From Variovorax paradoxus (GTDB lineage Bacteria; Pseudomonadota; Gammaproteobacteria; Burkholderiales; Burkholderiaceae_C), in NCBI RefSeq assembly GCF_030815855.1, contig NZ_JAUSXG010000001.1, forward strand, positions 5,394,001 to 5,458,000: a stretch of DNA of 64,000 nt. Reading direction: 5' to 3'. The position numbers were made by a program, and so were the translations under genes. Below, piece after piece: positions 53,027 to 61,433 of the stretch (its first letter is position 1; each line of letters starts with the position of its first letter). A model generated the notes under the pieces. The model was not told where the DNA came from, did no database searches, and saw nothing but the letters and a program-made list of their open reading frames with translations.

Positions 53027-53623
53027 TCAACGCAGCTTCTCGTTCCTTCGAATCTCGCTGCTGAGCTGCGAAGTCATCTGCTTGGCCGCGCGTCGTGCGG
53101 CCAGCCCATAGTCGCCGTTGAACTCCCCAAACTCCGCCGTGCCGTTGCCGGTCGCGCGCACGCGCGTGACCTCGGCGCCCGCGGCATCGCTCACCACGCA
53201 GCTCACCTCGGCGGTGAACGCCGTGGGCGGCCAAGTGATCCATGAGGACGAGCTCGAATCGGTCTTGATCTGCGGCGTGAACACCAGCGACACGCCCGCC
53301 ACTTCGTTGGCCTTGGCATCGCCGGCGGTGCGCAGCACGACCACGTCGCGGTACACCGCGCGCAGCGCATCGCGGATCGACTTTTCAAGATCACGGTACG
53401 GGTAGTAGCTCACGCGGTCACCGCTGCCGCCGGCGGTGGTCACCTGCTGGTCGCGCTGGGCATCGGTCATCACATAGGCCACCTTCTTCGGAATCAGGTG
53501 GGCCATCGATCGCGGTGGTGCTGTCTCGGTGATCATGGTGATCGGATGCGAGCAACCTGCCAGCACGGTGGCGAGGGCCGCGGCAGCAAACAGGCGGGCG
53601 GCCGAAGAAAAATGAAACGGCAT
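53027..53623 (-). CDS. Lipoprotein of unknown function (second of a pair)
   Basis: 198 residues. A lipoprotein signal (MPFHFSSAARLFAAAALATVLAGC cut to its key end VLAGC) gives Cys24. The mature part has no recognised domain. It includes a probable beta-strand-rich region with a Cys (VSCVVSDAAGAEVTRVRATG) and a basic C-terminal helix (about 165-198). It is 19 bp after another lipoprotein gene of the same length and probably the same operon. Such pairs may be envelope or secretion accessory lipoproteins; no function can be assigned. Confidence 0.8.
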   Translation of the reverse strand: MPFHFSSAARLFAAAALATVLAGCSHPITMITETAPPRSMAHLIPKKVAYVMTDAQRDQQVTTAGGSGDRVSYYPYRDLEKSIRDALRAVYRDVVVLRTAGDAKANEVAGVSLVFTPQIKTDSSSSSWITWPPTAFTAEVSCVVSDAAGAEVTRVRATGNGTAEFGEFNGDYGLAARRAAKQMTSQLSSEIRRNEKLR

Positions 53624-53642
53624 GGTGCTGCTTTCTCCGGTT

Positions 53643-54239
53643 CTAGGGCGCAATCGCGGCGATGAACTGCGGATCGGCATACACCTGCCGAAGCAGCGCA
53701 CGCACGAGCCGTGGATAGGCGGCCTGTCCGGCGGGCACGGCCACGATGTTCGCGTAGCTCGAATCGAAGGCAATCTCCCCGCGGTAGGTCTTGCGCAACC
53801 GCTGTGCGGCCGCACGCGTCACCACCACCTCCACATCCATGCGGCCCGTGCCGTTGATCACGCCGAGGTCCAATTCATTGACCAGGATGCGCGCCGCGAT
53901 GCGGGTCGGAGACTTGGGGTCGTAGGCCGATATTTCTCCCAGGTCGCGCATCAGCGCGTCTTCCAGGTATTGCGCGAAGGTGCCGCTGGGCGAAAGCAGC
54001 CTTGCGCGGCGCAGGCTCAGCGTGTTGATGCCGTCGTTCGGGTCGGTCGGCTGCACCTTCGCAACCGCCACCATGCCGGGACGGGCGGCTTCAAGCCGGT
54101 CGAGCGCCTCGTAGTCGGCGGCGTAAGGCGGCGCACTCAGCTGTGCGCAGCCGGCCGCCAGCACGACCGCGGCCAGTGCGCAGAGCCTTGCGGTGAAGGC
54201 GCGCACGCGCAAGCCCCGCGGTCTGAAGAAGATCGCCAT
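53643..54239 (-). CDS. Lipoprotein of unknown function (first of a pair)
   Basis: 198 residues. The signal has a basic start and the lipobox LAAGC (Cys31). The mature part has two domains of unknown type; motifs of note are LSLRRARLLSPSGTFAQYLEDALMRDLG and a MDVEVVVTR strand near 150, as seen in outer-membrane assembly or transport-auxiliary lipoproteins. No family is certain. It starts the lipoprotein pair and is divergent from nothing, lying downstream of the monooxygenase gene on the same strand with 76 bp between. Confidence 0.8.
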   Translation of the reverse strand: MAIFFRPRGLRVRAFTARLCALAAVVLAAGCAQLSAPPYAADYEALDRLEAARPGMVAVAKVQPTDPNDGINTLSLRRARLLSPSGTFAQYLEDALMRDLGEISAYDPKSPTRIAARILVNELDLGVINGTGRMDVEVVVTRAAAQRLRKTYRGEIAFDSSYANIVAVPAGQAAYPRLVRALLRQVYADPQFIAAIAP

Positions 54240-54315
54240 GCCTTGAGTCCCTCCTCGGGATGCCTGATCCCGGCGCGAGGGTAGCAGGCATTGCGCCGCG
54301 CGCGAAGCCCGATTT

Positions 54316-54624
54316 TCAGACCGGTTCGAGCACGTGGATCAGCTTGCGCTCGACCAACTCCTTGGTCTTCTCGCCATGGGCTTTCATGTGCGGCGCGACG
54401 CCATGGGCCTGCAAGTGAGCCAGCGTCTCCCACTTCTCGATGACCACGAAGGTCTCCGGCCCGAAGCTGGCCTTCGACACGGGGACGCCTTGCGCATCGA
54501 TCGTGGCGCCGTATTCGATGCAGCCTTCTTCGGCCAGCACGGCCGCGCGGTTGGCGGCAAAGGCTTCGAGCAGCTTGGCGCGCTGGCCTGGCTTGGCGGT
54601 GATGACGGCAACGACATGAATCAT
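54316..54624 (-). CDS. Antibiotic biosynthesis monooxygenase (ABM) family protein
   Basis: 102 residues forming one dimeric alpha/beta-barrel domain. Typical strands are VVAVITAKPGQRAKLLEAF, GCIEYGATID and FVVIEKWETLAHLQAH, followed by the HMKAH helix. Members include YgiN-like quinol monooxygenases, small enzymes acting on aromatic or quinone substrates, and some non-catalytic proteins. The ATG at 54624 begins the domain. It is divergent from the Nramp gene. Confidence 0.88.
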   Translation of the reverse strand: MIHVVAVITAKPGQRAKLLEAFAANRAAVLAEEGCIEYGATIDAQGVPVSKASFGPETFVVIEKWETLAHLQAHGVAPHMKAHGEKTKELVERKLIHVLEPV

Positions 54625-54727
54625 GAGAAAAGGCTCCGGTGTGGTTGAGTGAATGGCGAGCGTCGAATCTAAAAGATCCACCGCCTGGGCGCTGGTCTCG
54701 CGCGCGACCGACCCTATCATCGCCCGC

Positions 54728-56056
54728 ATGTTCTTTCCCCTGCCCCGCACCGCCACAGCGCCGTTCTGCCCCTCCGAAGTCAAGGGCAGCGTGGCGGTCC
54801 CGCAGGACCTGCCCTTCGGCAAGAAGCTGCTGCGCTATGCGGGCCCTGGGCTGCTGGTGTCGGTCGGCTACATGGACCCAGGCAACTGGGCGACCGACAT
54901 CGAGGCCGGCTCGCGTTTCGGCTACGGCCTGCTCTTCGTCGTGCTGCTCGCGAGCCTCGCCGCCATGCTGCTGCAGACGCTGTGCGTGCGGCTCGGCCTC
55001 GTGGCGCAGAAAGACCTCGCGCGCGTTTGCCGCGAACACTATTCGCCGCGCGTGAGCCGCTTCCTCTGGCTGGGTGCGGAACTCGCCATCGTGGCCTGCG
55101 ACCTGGCCGAAGTGCTGGGCAGCGCGCTCGCGCTGCATCTGCTGTTCGGTGTGTCGATTCCGGTCGGCATTGCCATCACGGCGTTCGACACGCTGCTCGT
55201 GCTGGGTCTGCAGGGCGCGGGCTTCCGGCGCGTCGAGGCCATCGTGCTCGGGCTGGTGGGCACCATCGCGGGCTGCTTTGTGGTGGAGCTTGCGATGTCG
55301 CAGCCCAATTGGTTCGGCGTGGCGATGGGCTTCGCGCCCAGCTTCGAGCGGTTGCAGCAGCCGGGTGCGCTGTACCTTGCGATCGGCGTGGTCGGCGCCA
55401 CGGTGATGCCGCACAACCTCTACCTGCATTCGTCCATCGTGCAGACCCGGCTGGTGGCCGACAGCGACGCGGCGCGCCGCGAGGCGGTGCGCTTCTGCAC
55501 CTTCGACGCGGTGTTCTCGCTTTCGCTCGCGCTGCTGGTCAACGCGGCCATCATGGTGCTGGCGGCCAGCGCCTTCCACAGCACCGGCCATGTGGAGGTG
55601 ACCGAGATCGACGATGCCTACCGGCTCATCGAACCCATCGTGGGCAGCGCGCTCGCGGCCACGCTGTTCGGCGTGGCGCTGCTGGCCTCGGGCCAGAGCT
55701 CGACCTTCACCGGCACCATCGCGGGCCAGATCATCATGGAAGGTTTTCTCGACCTGAAGATCCCGTGCTGGCAGCGCCGCCTGATCACGCGCGGGCTGGC
55801 GCTCGGGCCGGCCTTTCTCGGCGTCTGGTGGTTCGGCGACGGTGGCGTCGGCAAGATGCTGGTGCTGAGCCAGGTGGTGCTGAGTTTTCAGCTGCCGTTC
55901 GCGATGTGGCCGTTGATCCGTTTCACCAGCAGCCGCGCGCTGATGGGCGGCTTTGCCAACGGCAGCGTCGTCAAGCTGCTCGCCTGGGGGCTGTTCGGCA
56001 CGATCAGCGCGGCCAACGTGTGGCTGGTGGTGTCGACGGTTCTCGGCGGCCCCTGA
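54728..56056 (+). CDS. mntH: Nramp family divalent metal transporter (MntH-like)
   Basis: 442 residues and 11-12 helices. The metal-binding DPGN motif is in helix 1 (YMDPGNWATDIEAGSRFGY) and the MPHNLYLHSS motif in helix 6; these bind Mn2+ in the known family. The family imports Mn2+ (and other divalent metals) with protons. The start ATG at 54728 was chosen because it is close to the first helix; a frame extending further upstream lacks similarity. Its leader (54625-54727) has no visible riboswitch. With the UPF0016 exporter at 7.1 kb it gives both directions of manganese transport. Confidence 0.9.
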   Translation: MFFPLPRTATAPFCPSEVKGSVAVPQDLPFGKKLLRYAGPGLLVSVGYMDPGNWATDIEAGSRFGYGLLFVVLLASLAAMLLQTLCVRLGLVAQKDLARVCREHYSPRVSRFLWLGAELAIVACDLAEVLGSALALHLLFGVSIPVGIAITAFDTLLVLGLQGAGFRRVEAIVLGLVGTIAGCFVVELAMSQPNWFGVAMGFAPSFERLQQPGALYLAIGVVGATVMPHNLYLHSSIVQTRLVADSDAARREAVRFCTFDAVFSLSLALLVNAAIMVLAASAFHSTGHVEVTEIDDAYRLIEPIVGSALAATLFGVALLASGQSSTFTGTIAGQIIMEGFLDLKIPCWQRRLITRGLALGPAFLGVWWFGDGGVGKMLVLSQVVLSFQLPFAMWPLIRFTSSRALMGGFANGSVVKLLAWGLFGTISAANVWLVVSTVLGGP

Positions 56057-56077
56057 AGCTGGGCCGCGCAGGCCGCC

Positions 56078-56416
56078 TCAGCGGTCGGCCGCATCTTTCC
56101 AGAGGTGCACCAGCGCCTCGGGCGCCTCGTTCTCGGGCACCTCGAAGCTGACCGAACCCGAATGGGTGGTGGTGCTTTCCACCACCACCTCGACGCGGTA
56201 GAAGCGCTGGTCGCCGCCCGGCGAACCGGGTTCGTCGCGCTGCCCCGCATGCGGCGCGGCGCTTTGCAATGCCTCGCCGATCTGCTGGCGCAGTTCTTCG
56301 CTGCAGTTGCCCAGCTGATAGCTGCGCGGGCGCGACAGGCCCGGCAGGTAGGCCACGCCGCCCTCGCGCGTGACGCGCACGACCGAAGCCTGGTCCAGAG
56401 GCGGAAGCTGAATCAT
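56078..56416 (-). CDS. Emfourin-type inhibitor of protealysin-like protease
   Basis: 112 residues. Short, acidic-to-neutral, predicted beta-rich and without a signal peptide; it has VRVTREGGVAYLPGLSRPR and the C-terminal WKDAADR. Size and position match emfourin, the inhibitor encoded with protealysin-type metalloproteases. Its ATG overlaps the protease stop in ATGA, so the two are translated together. The name rests mainly on context and on resemblance recalled from the family. Confidence 0.82.
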   Translation of the reverse strand: MIQLPPLDQASVVRVTREGGVAYLPGLSRPRSYQLGNCSEELRQQIGEALQSAAPHAGQRDEPGSPGGDQRFYRVEVVVESTTTHSGSVSFEVPENEAPEALVHLWKDAADR

Positions 56417-57492
56417 GATGGTGTGACCCCCACGGTGTTCCATGCGGCGCCGATGGCCTTGTGTGCCGCGCTGTCGGCGCCGAAGCGCTTGGCTGCATTC
56501 TCCACGCTCAGTTGTGCAAAGGCCAGGAAATCGGCGTCCCGGCGCAGCCGCCGGTCGCACACCGTGTCGTACCAGACGCGGCCCGCGGTTTCCCAGGCCG
56601 GGCCCTGGATGGCCGTGGCGGCGAGATGGAAGGCGCGGTTCGGAATGCCGGAATTGATGTGCACGCCGCCATTGTCCTGCCGCGTGATCACCAGGTCTTT
56701 CATGTGGGCAGGCTGCGGATCTTTGCCCAGCACCGGGTCGTCGTAGGCGGTGCCCGGCTCGGCCATCGAGCGCAGGGCGCGCGCCTTCACCTTGTCGGTG
56801 AAAAGCCCCGCACCCACGAGCCAGTCGGCCTGTTGCGCCGTCTGCTTCAGCAGATGCTGCTTGACCAGCACGCCGAACACGTCGCAGATCGATTCGTTCA
56901 ACGCGCCCGACTGCCCTTGGTACACCAAGCCAGACTCGTGGTCGATCACGCCGTGCGTCAGTTCGTGGCCGATGATGTCCACCGCGATCGTGAAGCGGTT
57001 CATGACTTCGCCGTCGCCATCGCCGAACACCATCTGCTTGCCGTTCCAGAAGGCGTTGTCGTAGTCGTTGCCGTAGTGCACGCTGCCCGCGAGCGGCATG
57101 CCCGCGCCGTCGATGGAGTCGCGCTCGTAGATGTCGCGGTACAGCCGGTAGGTGGCGCCCAGGTAGTCATAGGCCTCGTCGGCCGCGATGTCGCCGGTGG
57201 CGGCCTGCCCTTCGGCGCGCACCAGCCGGCCGGGCAGGCTCATGGTGTGCTCCGCGTCGTGAACGGCGCGCTGGGGCGAGTCGCGCCGGACATACGCCGG
57301 AGGCCGCCCCGACGAGACGCCTTGCGTGCCTTGGGCGGCCACCGCCTCGCGAAGACCCCGGTGCTCGCGATCGATCATCAGTGTCTGCGTAGCCCGCGCG
57401 CTGGCATGGGCGCTCGCACGTTCGGCCAGCCGGTCCAGCAGATACGGCGGTACGAAGCCAGGCGGCAAAAGGCGCGGCGACTGAAGCGGCAT
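56413..57492 (-). CDS. Protealysin-like M4 metalloprotease
   Basis: 359 residues. There is no N-terminal signal peptide. A short propeptide starts with the protealysin-type PPYLLDRLAERAS (about 15-27). The zinc site is HELTH (His176, Glu177, His180) and Glu200 in GALNESICDVFG; His278 in GGVHINSGIPN stabilises the transition state. The C-terminal M4 helical domain follows. Protealysins have been linked to invasion and actin cleavage in Serratia; a self-processing step removes the propeptide. GGGAGCC precedes the ATG. It is first in a two-gene operon with its inhibitor. Confidence 0.92.
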   Translation of the reverse strand: MPLQSPRLLPPGFVPPYLLDRLAERASAHASARATQTLMIDREHRGLREAVAAQGTQGVSSGRPPAYVRRDSPQRAVHDAEHTMSLPGRLVRAEGQAATGDIAADEAYDYLGATYRLYRDIYERDSIDGAGMPLAGSVHYGNDYDNAFWNGKQMVFGDGDGEVMNRFTIAVDIIGHELTHGVIDHESGLVYQGQSGALNESICDVFGVLVKQHLLKQTAQQADWLVGAGLFTDKVKARALRSMAEPGTAYDDPVLGKDPQPAHMKDLVITRQDNGGVHINSGIPNRAFHLAATAIQGPAWETAGRVWYDTVCDRRLRRDADFLAFAQLSVENAAKRFGADSAAHKAIGAAWNTVGVTPS

Positions 57493-57639
57493 TGAACGGC
57501 TCCCTTGATAGTTGAAGCAATGAAAAAGAAGTTAGCAGAAGCTGCAAAACATAGATCACTACGTTACTTCTCGTGTCACGGAATGCCCACGCTTCAGGCC
57601 ATAGGATTGCACGTTCCAGATCTACTTGCCGCCTCGTCC

Positions 57640-57930
57640 ATGTTCATCGTCACCCTCACCTACATCCGTCCGCTTGAAGAGCTCGATGCGTTGATGGATG
57701 GACACATGACCTGGCTACGAAAGCATTACGCAAGCGGCCTCTTCGTGGCCTCGGGCCGGCAGGTGCCGCGCAAGGGCGGCGTGATCCTCGCGCGGTCGGG
57801 CGACCGGGCCGCGCTCGATGCGGTGCTGGCGCGCGATCCGTTCGTGCAGAGCGGTGCGGCAAGCACGCACGTGATCGAGTTCGTGCCCAGCATGACCGCG
57901 CCTGCCATCGAGCTGCTTAAAACTTTTTGA
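57640..57930 (+). CDS. YciI-like protein
   Basis: 96 residues. The family's ferredoxin-like fold shows in MFIVTLTYIRPLEELDALMDGHMTWLRKHYASGLFVASGRQVPRKGGVI (key parts TYIRPLEELD, HMTWLRKHY, GRQVPRKGG). YciI proteins are small enzymes or ligand binders related to dechlorinases (a possible His-Asp dyad lies in DGH). The ATG at 57640 starts the domain. It is divergent from the protease, with 147 bp between starts, and converges with the pirin gene. Confidence 0.88.
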   Translation: MFIVTLTYIRPLEELDALMDGHMTWLRKHYASGLFVASGRQVPRKGGVILARSGDRAALDAVLARDPFVQSGAASTHVIEFVPSMTAPAIELLKTF

Positions 57931-57968
57931 TGCCCTGATCCTTCGACCGGCCCTTGAGGCCGCATGCG

Positions 57969-59051
57969 TCAGGCACCCGGCTTTTCTTCGCGCCCGCCGG
58001 GGTGCCGCGCAAAGCGCGCGGCCTCGCGCCCGTGCACCGGTGCCGAATCGCTCCAAGGCCAGCCGCCGAACTGCGTGCGGCGGTAGTCGGCCATGGTCTG
58101 GCTGATCTCGGCCTGCGTGTTCATCACGAAAGGGCCGTATTGCGCGACCGGTTCGGCGATCGGGCGGCCTTGCAGCAGCAGGAATTCGCTCGCTTCTTCA
58201 TCGCCGTTCTGCAGCTCGACGGCCATGCCGGCGCGCAGCTCGATGGCGGCCGGGCCTACCACGCGCTGGCCTGCGATGTGGGCCGCGGCGCCTTTGAAGA
58301 AATACAGCATGCGGCGCGTGCCCTCGCCCGCAGCAGCGGGCAGCGTCCACTGCGCGCCGGGCGTCATATTCAGGGTCCAGATCGCCACGTCGGCATCGGC
58401 CTGCGCGGCCCAGGAGTCGGGCGGCGGCGCAAGCGGAGTGATCGACGCCTGTCCTGCGTTGCCCGCGGCATCGCCGAACCGCCCCGCGATCACCACGACC
58501 TCGGTGCGACCGCCCTTTGCATCGTCGGATGCAAAGCGCGGAATCGCTTCCGACCAGAACATCGTGAAGTGCGGCTCAGCCATCTTGTTCCTGGCCGGCA
58601 GGTTGAGCCAGATCTGGAACAGTTCCAGCGGGTTGGCCGCACCCGTGTCGAGCAGCGGGAACATTTCGGAATGCACGATGCCCTTGCCCGCCGTGAGCCA
58701 CTGCACGTCGCCGCCGCCGAAGCGCGCGGTGGCGCCCAGCGAATCCGAATGGTCGACCAGCCCCTTGCGCACGATGGTCACCGTCTCGAAGCCCCGGTGC
58801 GGGTGCGACGGAAAGCCCGGCACCGTGTCGCCGTGGTACATGCTCCAGCCGTCCTTGCGGCTGAAGTCCTGGCCGATCTGGCGGCCTGCCAATGCAGCCT
58901 CGGGCCCCATCTGCGCGTTGGCCTTGGGATAGGCGTCGTCGTGGTAGACGCAGAACAGGAACGGGTCGATCGTCTGCCACGGAAAGCCGAGCGCGCTCAC
59001 CTGCAGCACGGGGCTGCTGCCTTCTTCATTGCTGTTGTTGTTGCTGGACAC
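57969..59051 (-). CDS. Pirin family protein (GTG start)
   Basis: 360 residues from GTG at 59051, chosen because AAAGGAA lies about 7 bases upstream. The N-terminal cupin has the pirin metal-binding motif HPHRGFETVT and GDVQWLTAGKGIVHSE. The C-terminal cupin domain follows (about 190-330). Pirins act as quercetinases, redox sensors or regulators. A second pirin gene lies at the right edge of the window. The N-terminal 15 residues are Ser/Asn-rich and not part of the cupin. Confidence 0.87.
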   Translation of the reverse strand: MSSNNNSNEEGSSPVLQVSALGFPWQTIDPFLFCVYHDDAYPKANAQMGPEAALAGRQIGQDFSRKDGWSMYHGDTVPGFPSHPHRGFETVTIVRKGLVDHSDSLGATARFGGGDVQWLTAGKGIVHSEMFPLLDTGAANPLELFQIWLNLPARNKMAEPHFTMFWSEAIPRFASDDAKGGRTEVVVIAGRFGDAAGNAGQASITPLAPPPDSWAAQADADVAIWTLNMTPGAQWTLPAAAGEGTRRMLYFFKGAAAHIAGQRVVGPAAIELRAGMAVELQNGDEEASEFLLLQGRPIAEPVAQYGPFVMNTQAEISQTMADYRRTQFGGWPWSDSAPVHGREAARFARHPGGREEKPGA

Positions 59052-59209
59052 CTCGGTATTCCTTTCCGTTGATCGCGCCGCGGAACGCGCGGCAACATTG
59101 TTCTTCGGAATATCGGGGCGAACGTGCTTTAAGGAAGGTGCCTTCCGTGCAACAGTGAAGAGCGCATATGGAACGATGGGCATGGCGCTCGTTCTCCAGT
59201 GGCGCCGCG

Positions 59210-59632
59210 TTACGGATTCTGGTGGGTCACTTCGGCGTTCGGGTCCATGTACATCAGCTCCCACAGGTGGCCGTCGATGTCCTGGAAGCCGTGGCCGTAC
59301 ATGAAGCCGTAGTCCTGCGGCTCGCGCGGCACCGTGCCGCCCGCGGCCACTGCCTTGGCCACCATCGCATCGACCTCGGCGCGGCTTTCGCACGAAAGGC
59401 ACAGCAGCACCTCGGTGCTCTTGCTCGTGTCGGTGAGGCTCTTGCTCGTGAAGGTCTTGAAGAAGTCTTCGACCAGCAGCATGGCGTGAATGCTGCCTTC
59501 CTGGATCACCATGCAAGCCGCGTTGGCGTCGGTGAATTTCTCGTTGAAGGTATAGCCCAGAGCGGCGAAGAATGCCTTGGACTTGTCGAGGTTCTTGACG
59601 GCGAGGTTCACGAAGATTTGCTTGTTGGCCAT
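59210..59632 (-). CDS. VOC superfamily (glyoxalase/bleomycin-resistance-like) protein
   Basis: 140 residues, two beta-alpha-beta-beta-beta modules. It begins FVNLAVKNLDKSKAFFAALGYTF and ends with the family GFQDIDGHLWELMYMDP, in which His and Glu are metal-ligand positions. Members include PhnB-like and extradiol/isomerase-like enzymes; no substrate can be given. It is divergent from the CYTH-CHAD gene, across a 177-bp gap with operator-like palindromes. Confidence 0.88.
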   Translation of the reverse strand: MANKQIFVNLAVKNLDKSKAFFAALGYTFNEKFTDANAACMVIQEGSIHAMLLVEDFFKTFTSKSLTDTSKSTEVLLCLSCESRAEVDAMVAKAVAAGGTVPREPQDYGFMYGHGFQDIDGHLWELMYMDPNAEVTHQNP

Positions 59633-59684
59633 GGTTGTCTTCCTGTGTCGATGAAGCGTGGAGCGGGTGGTTTGCCGGCGTGTT

Positions 59685-59732
59685 GTGTACACCGTCCACA
59701 AAAGATACCAAAGAAAATGGACGGCGTCCACA
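59685..59732. promoter_or_regulatory. Paired operator-like sites between VOC and CYTH-CHAD genes
   Basis: A perfect palindrome TGGACG-G-CGTCCA (59718-59730) and a weaker upstream copy (TGTACACCGTCCACA, about 59686-59700) share the block CGTCCACA, 32 bp apart (about three helical turns). This is the form of TetR-type operators. A candidate -10 (TATCTT on the minus strand) for the VOC gene lies between them. Confidence 0.5.
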
Positions 59733-59809
59733 TATTTTTGTGGCTGAGCCTGTCGGCGATCTCCGAGCCCGGGCTCCCGGGTGGCGCGGCGTGGAAAAGA
59801 GCGGGCATC

Positions 59810-61393
59810 ATGGCCCTCATGGAAATCGAGTTCAAGTTTCATATTCCCGCCGAGCGCCTGAAGGCTGTGGAGGCCGCCATGCGCCGCGGCACCGTGGTGC
59901 GCACCCGTTTGCAGGCGCGCTACTTCGACACCGACGACCAGGCGCTGGCCGCGCAAGGCATCGTGCTGCGCCTGCGCAAGGAAGGGCGACGCTGGGTGCA
60001 GACCGTCAAGGCCGCCGGCGACAACGCGCTGCACCGGCTCGAACACAACGTCGACCTTGGCGCCGCGGCGGGCGGCGCATCGCCCACGGTCGACCCGCAA
60101 CGCCACCAGGGCACGCCGGTTGGCGAGCGGCTCGCCAAGGTGCTGGCCGAAAGCGGTGCGCCGCTGGTCGAGCGCCAGTCCACCGACATTGTTCGGCTGA
60201 CGCGCGACGTGCGCACCACGGGGGCTGGCGCCGCGGTGGTGGAGCTGGCGCTCGACCTCGGCAAGGTCGTCGCCCATGCGGGCACGCCCGAGCAGCGCGA
60301 ATCGCCGGTGTGCGAACTGGAGCTCGAGCTCAAGCGCGGCGATGTGCAGGGCCTCGTTGCGCTGGCGCGCCGCTGGTCGCAGCAGCACGGCCTTTGGTTC
60401 AGCACGGTCTCCAAGGCGGAACGCGGCGCGCGCCTGCTGGCAAAGCTCGACGTCGTGCCGGCCATCAAGGCCGAGCCGCCCCGGTTCGCCGATGAAAAGG
60501 ACAACACGCTCGACGGCCGTGCCATCCAGCAGGCCGTGGTTGCGTCCTGTCTCGCCCAGATGCTGCCCAACGCCAGCGAAATCGCGGCTGGCAGCATCGA
60601 CGAAGAACAGATCCATCAGCTGCGCATCTGCATCCGCCGGCTGCGCACCGCATTGCGCGAACTCGCGGGGCTCGATGCGAGCGGGAGCCTTTTTGCTGCT
60701 GCCGAATGGGAGCCGCCGCTGGTCGAAGCCTTTCGCGCTCTCGGTGCACTGCGCGATCGCGAGCAGATCGTGAAGCTCGCGCAGCCGCAATTGCGCGGCG
60801 CGGGGGCACCGGCGTTCGATCCGCTCGCGGGCGATCAAGCAGCGGCTGGTGCGCCGTCACCGAGCGACATCGTGCGTGCGCCGGCATTTCAATCGGCGCT
60901 GGTTTCGCTCATCGGCTTCACCGCCTCGGTGCACGCAGAAGCGGCGCGGCAGGAACAGTCACTACCGCTGAATTCCGACGACGCCCGCCGCTTCTTGCGC
61001 AAACGGCTGCAGCACCTGCATCAACAGGTCGTCCGCGACGGCGAGCGCTTCGAGTCCCTGCCTACGGAAGACCAGCATCGCACCCGCAAGCGGCTCAAGC
61101 GCCTGCGCTATCTGGCCGAGTTCGTGGCGCCGCTGTTCGCCGATGCGGACGACGAAAAGAAAACATCAACTGCCGAGCGCTACCTGAACCGGCTGCGCCC
61201 GGCGCAGGACGCCCTGGGCGAGTTCAACGACGAAGCCGTGGCGATGGCCATCTACCGCGAAGCCGCTGCGCACGATGCGCGTGCATGGTTCGCCGTCGGC
61301 TGGTTCAGCGCGCGCCATGCGGCCGGCGCGAAGGCGTGCCGCAAGGCGCTGGACAAGATCGAGAAGGCGCCGCGGTTCTGGGCAAAGAAGTAG
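59810..61393 (+). CDS. CYTH-CHAD domain protein
   Basis: 527 residues. The N-terminal CYTH triphosphate tunnel domain carries the signature EIEFKF (ExExK, about 5-9) and runs to about 210. The C-terminal CHAD domain (about 235-520) is helical with conserved histidine/lysine/arginine positions (QIHQLRICIRRLRTALRE and HRTRKRLKRLRYLAEF). CYTH-CHAD proteins bind or hydrolyse inorganic polyphosphate or triphosphate. The ATG at 59810 was taken; a second ATG at 59819 is close by. The arginine/lysine-rich CHAD part fits polyphosphate binding. Confidence 0.9.
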   Translation: MALMEIEFKFHIPAERLKAVEAAMRRGTVVRTRLQARYFDTDDQALAAQGIVLRLRKEGRRWVQTVKAAGDNALHRLEHNVDLGAAAGGASPTVDPQRHQGTPVGERLAKVLAESGAPLVERQSTDIVRLTRDVRTTGAGAAVVELALDLGKVVAHAGTPEQRESPVCELELELKRGDVQGLVALARRWSQQHGLWFSTVSKAERGARLLAKLDVVPAIKAEPPRFADEKDNTLDGRAIQQAVVASCLAQMLPNASEIAAGSIDEEQIHQLRICIRRLRTALRELAGLDASGSLFAAAEWEPPLVEAFRALGALRDREQIVKLAQPQLRGAGAPAFDPLAGDQAAAGAPSPSDIVRAPAFQSALVSLIGFTASVHAEAARQEQSLPLNSDDARRFLRKRLQHLHQQVVRDGERFESLPTEDQHRTRKRLKRLRYLAEFVAPLFADADDEKKTSTAERYLNRLRPAQDALGEFNDEAVAMAIYREAAAHDARAWFAVGWFSARHAAGAKACRKALDKIEKAPRFWAKK

Positions 61394-61433
61394 GCAGCGG
61401 GCCTGCCTGAAAATCGATCGATCGGAGCTTCGA

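Noticed and set aside
54625..54727. Riboswitch before the Nramp gene
   Set aside because: None of the yybP-ykoY conserved blocks (GGGGAGTAG, GCGAGACC) or other known motifs is present.
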